Shown here piece after piece: positions 58,917 to 64,000 of a stretch of 64,000 bases of DNA (position 1 is its first letter; each line of letters begins with the position of its first letter). This DNA is from Gigaspora rosea (Eukaryota > Glomeromycota > Glomeromycetes > Diversisporales > Gigasporaceae). A program made the translations under genes and the position numbers. The stretch spans positions 30,424 through 94,423 of the forward strand of contig QKWP01001165.1 in NCBI GenBank assembly GCA_003550325.1, read 5' to 3'. The notes under the pieces are model-generated. The model did not search any database, was not told where the DNA came from, and saw only the letters and a program-made list of their open reading frames with translations.

Positions 58917-59840
58917 TATAAAATAGAGTCAAGTGTAACTATATCATGCAGCTATCTAGTTTTGATTGATTCTAATAAATAACTACCATTACAAACACAT
59001 GTAAAAAAATTTTAACTGAATTACAGTTTGAAGCCAGTTTATTTCACAATGTGTTTATATCTTGGTAGGTGGATTTAAAATTCTGTGAATTCAAAATACA
59101 TATAAATGGATTTCAAATCCAAAAAAAAGAATCCTTATGAACTTATTATTGCAGTATTCTATGTGCCTACTTAATACAATTTGGGAGCTCTTAACTAACA
59201 AAACCTCTATATCTCTATTAATTATAAGCAATACTTCTAACTCCAGAACTAAAATTACGTATTTGACCAAGCTATTAAATTGGATAAATTGGAACTAACA
59301 AAAATAACAATATTTATAAACATTAGTAAATATACTAAACAAATTAAAGTAAAATGGTAAAAACCTTACAGCAACTTTTTTTGATGATCTCTTATACCAA
59401 ACTTTCCAAGAACACTGATCTACAAAAACTTTATAGTTAACATACCTATATGCAATAAAACTTCACCAAGCTGCTATCAGGTACAAAGTCCATTCACTGG
59501 ATGTTCTGTTCCTGAAATAGAGATAAAAAAGATATGCAGACTTTTAAGTGAGGCATCTTGGCAGGCTTTGGTACTATCGAACAAAGACATAGTAGAGAGA
59601 CTCGGAGCTTTGTCAAGTCCTATAGATATGAAAATAGAAGTGGAGGCTTGATCAGATATGTTATTCTATATAGTATAAGTCTGTCAAAATCCTTTAGGTT
59701 TGGTACTCTTTTCCTGTGCCTCTTTGGTCTTTTCAAAATTTCAAAAAAGTGGGCATTTTGGTTTATCCCTTCAAAAGATTGGTAGTGTTTATTCCTTCTG
59801 AATTGGGAACACGCCTACCAAATCAGAATCAAGTTACAAG
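58917..59840. other. No gene recognised
   Basis: The 75-codon frame at 59558-59785 has no recognisable domain; otherwise an AT-rich spacer. Confidence 0.4.
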
Positions 59841-60678
59841 CAGTGTTTAAAATTCAAATCTAAAGTTATATTCTCAAAAGAACATAATTTAAATTTTTAT
59901 TGTTTTCAAAAACTTTTTAATGTTCATTATATTAAATAAATTGGATATTAATTTTTAAAAAATGTTCATATTCTATACTTACAATTCACATACTAAGTTC
60001 ATACTTATCTATTAATAATTTTTTAAAGTTTGTATATAATTCTTTATATTTTTTCAACATAACACAATATATTATACAATTCAATTTCTAATAATTTTGT
60101 TAAATTTCAAGTGCTTTTCATATTTGCTTATAATAAAACAAGACTTTCTATAATATTTTACTGATGCTACTATTGGTTAATATGATAAATTAGAATCAAA
60201 TTACTTTGTTATTTAACTATTTAAATTTCATACTAACAAATACTTTGTATCTTTTTGCTTGCTTAGTATTAGCATATCATTTAACACAAATCATTTTATA
60301 AGTTTATACAATAATAATACTTTTGCATAATTAATGAATGTTTTATTTTAAAAATCTTTAAAGATGATTTTTTTAATATTTATTTGTTATCTATATTGTG
60401 CAACTTTAATATATGTGCTATATATAGTATGTATATACATATGTACATATGTATATACATATATATATTTCTGCAGAATTTGTTATGATCAAATTATATT
60501 ATCAAATTGATAAACATTTTATATAGTTTATTGTTCTTATTAATAAATCTAAAACGTAAAAATTTTATAAATGTTCTCTTTGAACCATCAAATAAGAGAA
60601 CTTTTTCTAAATATCAAAGTTCTTAAAAAAATTCAAATGTTCATTGAAAACCATGAGAACATTGAATTTTAAACACTA
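59841..60678. mobile_element. hAT-like element, 838 bp
   Basis: Ends CAGTGTTTAAAATTCAAATC and, reversed, TAGTGTTTAAAATTCAATGT. Flanks GTTACAAG (59833-59840) and GTCACAAG (60679-60686) match 7 of 8. The word GTTCT / AGAAC is repeated near both ends. No transposase. Confidence 0.75.
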
Positions 60679-60905
60679 GTCACAAGTGAAATTAGTCCTT
60701 TTGAGATAAACAATAAATAATATGTGAGGTGTTTTGAAGTAAAATTTGAATGAAATTTCTTTCTAAAATGTTCTATTAGTTGTAGTTTTTTTCTTTTCTT
60801 AATCTGTACATATAATACTTAGGCGAGGCGTTTTCTTGTGCAGTATTATATAATTTTTATCATCTGGCACAGGCATAAATAGTGCTATCATAGCCGTTTA
60901 CTTTG

Positions 60906-61221
60906 GGTGGCAATCAATTAATCAACAAGCACTTCACCGACATAACATTTTACTGACAATTATTCACCGACACATTCATTTTACTGACAGTTTATTTCAC
61001 CGAAGCTCATTTCACCGACAAAATAATTCTGGCCATTGTCGTTAGGGTCAGGGTAGAATTAGATAGAATTAGGGCTAAAGTTAGGGTGCTTTTTGAAAAA
61101 ACACTTGTCGGTGAAATGAACTTCGGTGAAACAAACTGTCGGTAAAATGAACTTGTCGGTAAGTATTTGTCAGTAAAATGTTATGTCGGTGAAGTGATTG
61201 TCAGTGAAATAATATGAACCT
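60906..61221. mobile_element. CACCGACA-family MITE, copy 3
   Basis: 316 bp. Perfect 10-bp duplication GTTTACTTTG at 60896-60905 and 61222-61231. Inverted halves iterate TTCACCGACA; the centre has GTTAGGGTCAGGGTAG. Confidence 0.85.
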
Positions 61222-61231
61222 GTTTACTTTG

Positions 61232-62505
61232 TGCCTCTTCTTCTATCTTTTTATTTTTATGTTATATTACTTTGGTTTTTTGTTTAGGTTGTGTAGATTT
61301 CTCTGACTTTATTTTTCCTTTTATTTTCTTTATGCTTTTTTGTTTTCTAGTAGAATCCTGCTACTCAAGAAGTTAGAAAAAGAGAGTTAGAAAGTAGGCA
61401 GTTATGATAGGTGGCAAAATCCAATCAGTAATTCAGATACTCTAAATCTATTGAGAGAAGGAGTCTCTGATATGAGAAATATTTGATATAGCAGGTTATA
61501 TTTAAGGATCTTTAGAACACCTGGGTGGCACACTTTAATATATTAACCTTAAAGTAGGTAATCATGTTGTACTGGTATTACATAATTGATAAAATAAAAG
61601 TTGCGGCATGGTTGCTGAATTTCAAAAAAAAAACAAAGTAAAATAGTACTAAAAATAGCACTATACCTACATATTTGTCTGCTTTATTGTGTTAGCTAGT
61701 ACATGGATATGAAGGTTTGTTCAAAATTTTTAGAATTTGAGAATGTTCATGATTATCTAATCAACAATATGTCATGTGCATAGGAAATAGCTACTGATTG
61801 GCCAATTCCCACATGATAAACCCAGCTATGATCAATAAAACCATTATTTATAATTCTGGTCAAACCTGCAAGTCATTTAACCAATATTTAAAGTTGTTTG
61901 TTCTAGATCTGGCCAAATGATCTGCAAATTTGACTGGAATTATGCGATTTGTTTTGAGACATATTGTGGTTTGCAAAAATAAGTGAAATTTGCTGATCAA
62001 AAAAAAATAAAAAAAAAGAAATTGATAATTTTTTATTCTGATTCCCAATTTCTTTTAACATTTTTAGATCATTAAATTGCATATTCATCATTTAATAATA
62101 TATTTGACTGAACATTTTTGTAGAAATGCTGTAGAAATTATAGATCCATTATTATTTGTATCTATACCGAACTCTATATATATTGAACTAAAAGTTTAGA
62201 ATTTTATAATAGCTCTCTTTCTTATTACTTTAATATTTAAAGACAATCTATTGAAATTTACTACTGTATTTGCTGAACATAATTCTAAATTACTGTATAA
62301 AATCCCAATAGCAAATTTTCTCTAAATTTCCCTTTACAGCACATAACTTGCTATACTGTATTGCTATATAGCTAATATTTACTAACAACACATTTCTTAT
62401 CATATAGTTATCATTTAACAATGATCCTAATACCTAGTAATTAAATTAATAACAAAAACCTAACAAATTTTTTGCTTTAAACAATCATATTAACAAATGT
62501 TTTAT
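61232..62505. other. Unassigned, then 3' flank of copy C
   Basis: No gene seen to about 62213. From 62214 it matches the 3' flank of copy B, and from 62421 that of copy A. Confidence 0.5.
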
Positions 62506-64000
62506 ATTACAGCTGCATCTGATACAGCAGCATGTGTAAGAAGAATCGATTCCAATTTAGAAGGTGCCACATGAAAACCCTGCGAATGTTAACTTTTTTA
62601 TTATCAAATCTAAGGAAATAATATGCAAAAATAATAATTATTATAATCATACTAGGCTTTTTATCATCTCTTTATTTCGATCAACAATAATGTAGCTCCC
62701 TTCATAAAAACAATTTAGAAATTATAATTATGTATATATATCAATATAAATTTTTATCCAATAACAAAAATATACCTTGTTCATCAACGTATACAATTCC
62801 TCCTGTATTAAAAACCCCATCTTTGTCAATAGCAGCAGCATCTGTAGCTACTTTATTATTAAGATAACTCTAATTAAAAATATGATATTTTTAATACAAG
62901 CGGAATAATTACAGAATTATGAGCATAATAGTTATATTACATACCTTCATAATATTTGGAACATGAATCCATAATTTTCCAGGCTCATTACATCCCAATT
63001 CTAAAAAATAAAATAATAAATGTTACTTGGACCTTAAATAGGAACAAATATACAGTATATATTTATAATTACCATGGCAATCATCTGAAAATACTTTAGC
63101 TTTTATATTTGGAATAAGGCTTCCAACAGAGCCTATTAAAAATAGTTGCTTAATAGACCACTACATACAGTAAGCACACAATTTAATGATATAATACCTG
63201 GGACTGTATTCTTCATTGTATCAGGAGATCTTGTTATTGCACCCGATTCAGTAAGACCTTTAATTATGCCACATAAATAGTAAATAATAATACACCATTA
63301 TGAAGAAAAAAAAATTTAATGCCCATAATAAGACCATTCAGAATAAAGATCAAGGAGTTATATTAGTTCAAACCAACTTAAAATTAAACTTCTTACCATA
63401 ACCTTGCGAAATTGGTATTTTAAAAATGTTAAAATTTTCTTTCCGATTGATCACTTAATGGGGCTCCACACATATAATCTTATCTACACTTGATAAATCA
63501 AATTGTTGGGCTGATGGATCATTGACAAGTTTAAGTATAATCGGTGGAGTAGTGTAAATACGGTTAATTTTAAATTTTTGAATTGATTCACAAATCGTTT
63601 CCACACTGAAGTTTGAATGTATGATTGCAGTAGCACCTTATAATTTTAATGCACAGATTTTAATTTAAATTGATAATGTAATAATCAAATAGTAACAAGT
63701 AAAGAATAACAAACAAGCATTAAGATTATATGAAGAATACTCGATCCCCAGCCGTTGCAAAGTGGCTATATTTTTAAAGAAATAGGAAAAATTACCCTGT
63801 TACCTAAAATCTGAAACACAAGGAATTTTTTAAATGACCCACTAAAACAGCCATGATTATACAAGATTACACTCCATACTATTTACTTGAGCCAATCTAG
63901 CTACCATGTTTGTTTTTGTGAGAGTAATTTCGATACCTTACGATTTCCGGTTGTTCCAGAACTGTAAATAAATATGCAGTTGTTGATTTTGCTTCTTCAG
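62506..64000 (-). pseudogene. 4-coumarate/acyl-CoA ligase-like gene, copy C (truncated)
   Basis: Same gene as copies A and B, running off the window end inside exon 3. Exons: 64000-63804 (partial), 63636-63397, 63257-63198, 63132-63073, 63000-62945, 62869-62776, 62699-62653, 62579-62506 (remnant). The last exon retains only about 74 nt; the part encoding the catalytic-lysine motif is deleted, and the 3' flank joins directly at TTTATAT-TACAGCTGC. Other lesions: a 10-bp deletion near 63860, indels near 63915-63965, one base lost near 63817, and two deletions in exon 4 (near 63430 and 63467) that together remove 3 nt. Exon 8 has an in-frame extra codon. Clearly non-functional. Confidence 0.85.

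Noticed and set aside
59558..59785. 75-codon plus-strand frame
   Set aside because: No recognisable domain, no intron signals and no similar sequence elsewhere in the window.

Overview
The window looks like accessory, transposon-packed DNA from a fungal nuclear genome, most likely an arbuscular mycorrhizal fungus (Rhizophagus / Glomeromycotina). This is an inference. It rests on the very AT-rich sequence, short GT-AG introns, a BTB-BACK-TLDc type pseudogene, several decayed transposase classes side by side, LINEs with RNase H and zinc-knuckle tails, and repeated 4-coumarate-CoA-ligase-like genes. I saw no tRNA, rRNA, CRISPR array or prokaryotic operon structure.

Layout. 1-12.2 kb: two inverted copies of an AT-rich palindromic repeat bracket a decayed plus-strand reading frame, an acyl/aryl-CoA ligase gene copy A (5.2-7.6 kb, minus) and a decayed LINE (9.3-11.9 kb, minus). 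12.4-17.7 kb: non-autonomous transposons, including two hAT-like elements with 8-bp target duplications. 17.9-28.9 kb: a three-level nest in which MULE B sits in the right terminal repeat of MULE A, and MULE A sits in a foldback element. Both MULEs carry broken transposase genes. 31-39 kb: foldback elements, a 5'-truncated LINE with intact target-site duplications (32.3-36.2 kb), and tandem repeats. 40.4-46.7 kb: a 6.3-kb hAT-type element that carries a BTB/TLDc pseudogene; that pseudogene is itself interrupted by a TTAA-flanked MITE and by a nucleotidyltransferase-like fragment. 47-50.1 kb: a fossil hAT transposase on the minus strand. 51.5-53.9 kb: CoA-ligase copy B, the best preserved. 54-61.2 kb: many MITEs. 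62.5 kb to the end: CoA-ligase copy C, truncated and decayed.

The only host-type metabolic genes recognised are the three same-strand CoA-ligase copies, which share a ten-exon structure and 3' flank. Each has different damage. Copy A has a one-base deletion in exon 1. Copy B is open only if a shifted intron is used. Copy C lost its C-terminal exon by a microhomology deletion and has several further indels. The rest is a record of repeated transposition with little sign of intact coding capacity. All calls come from reading the sequence; no database search was run.
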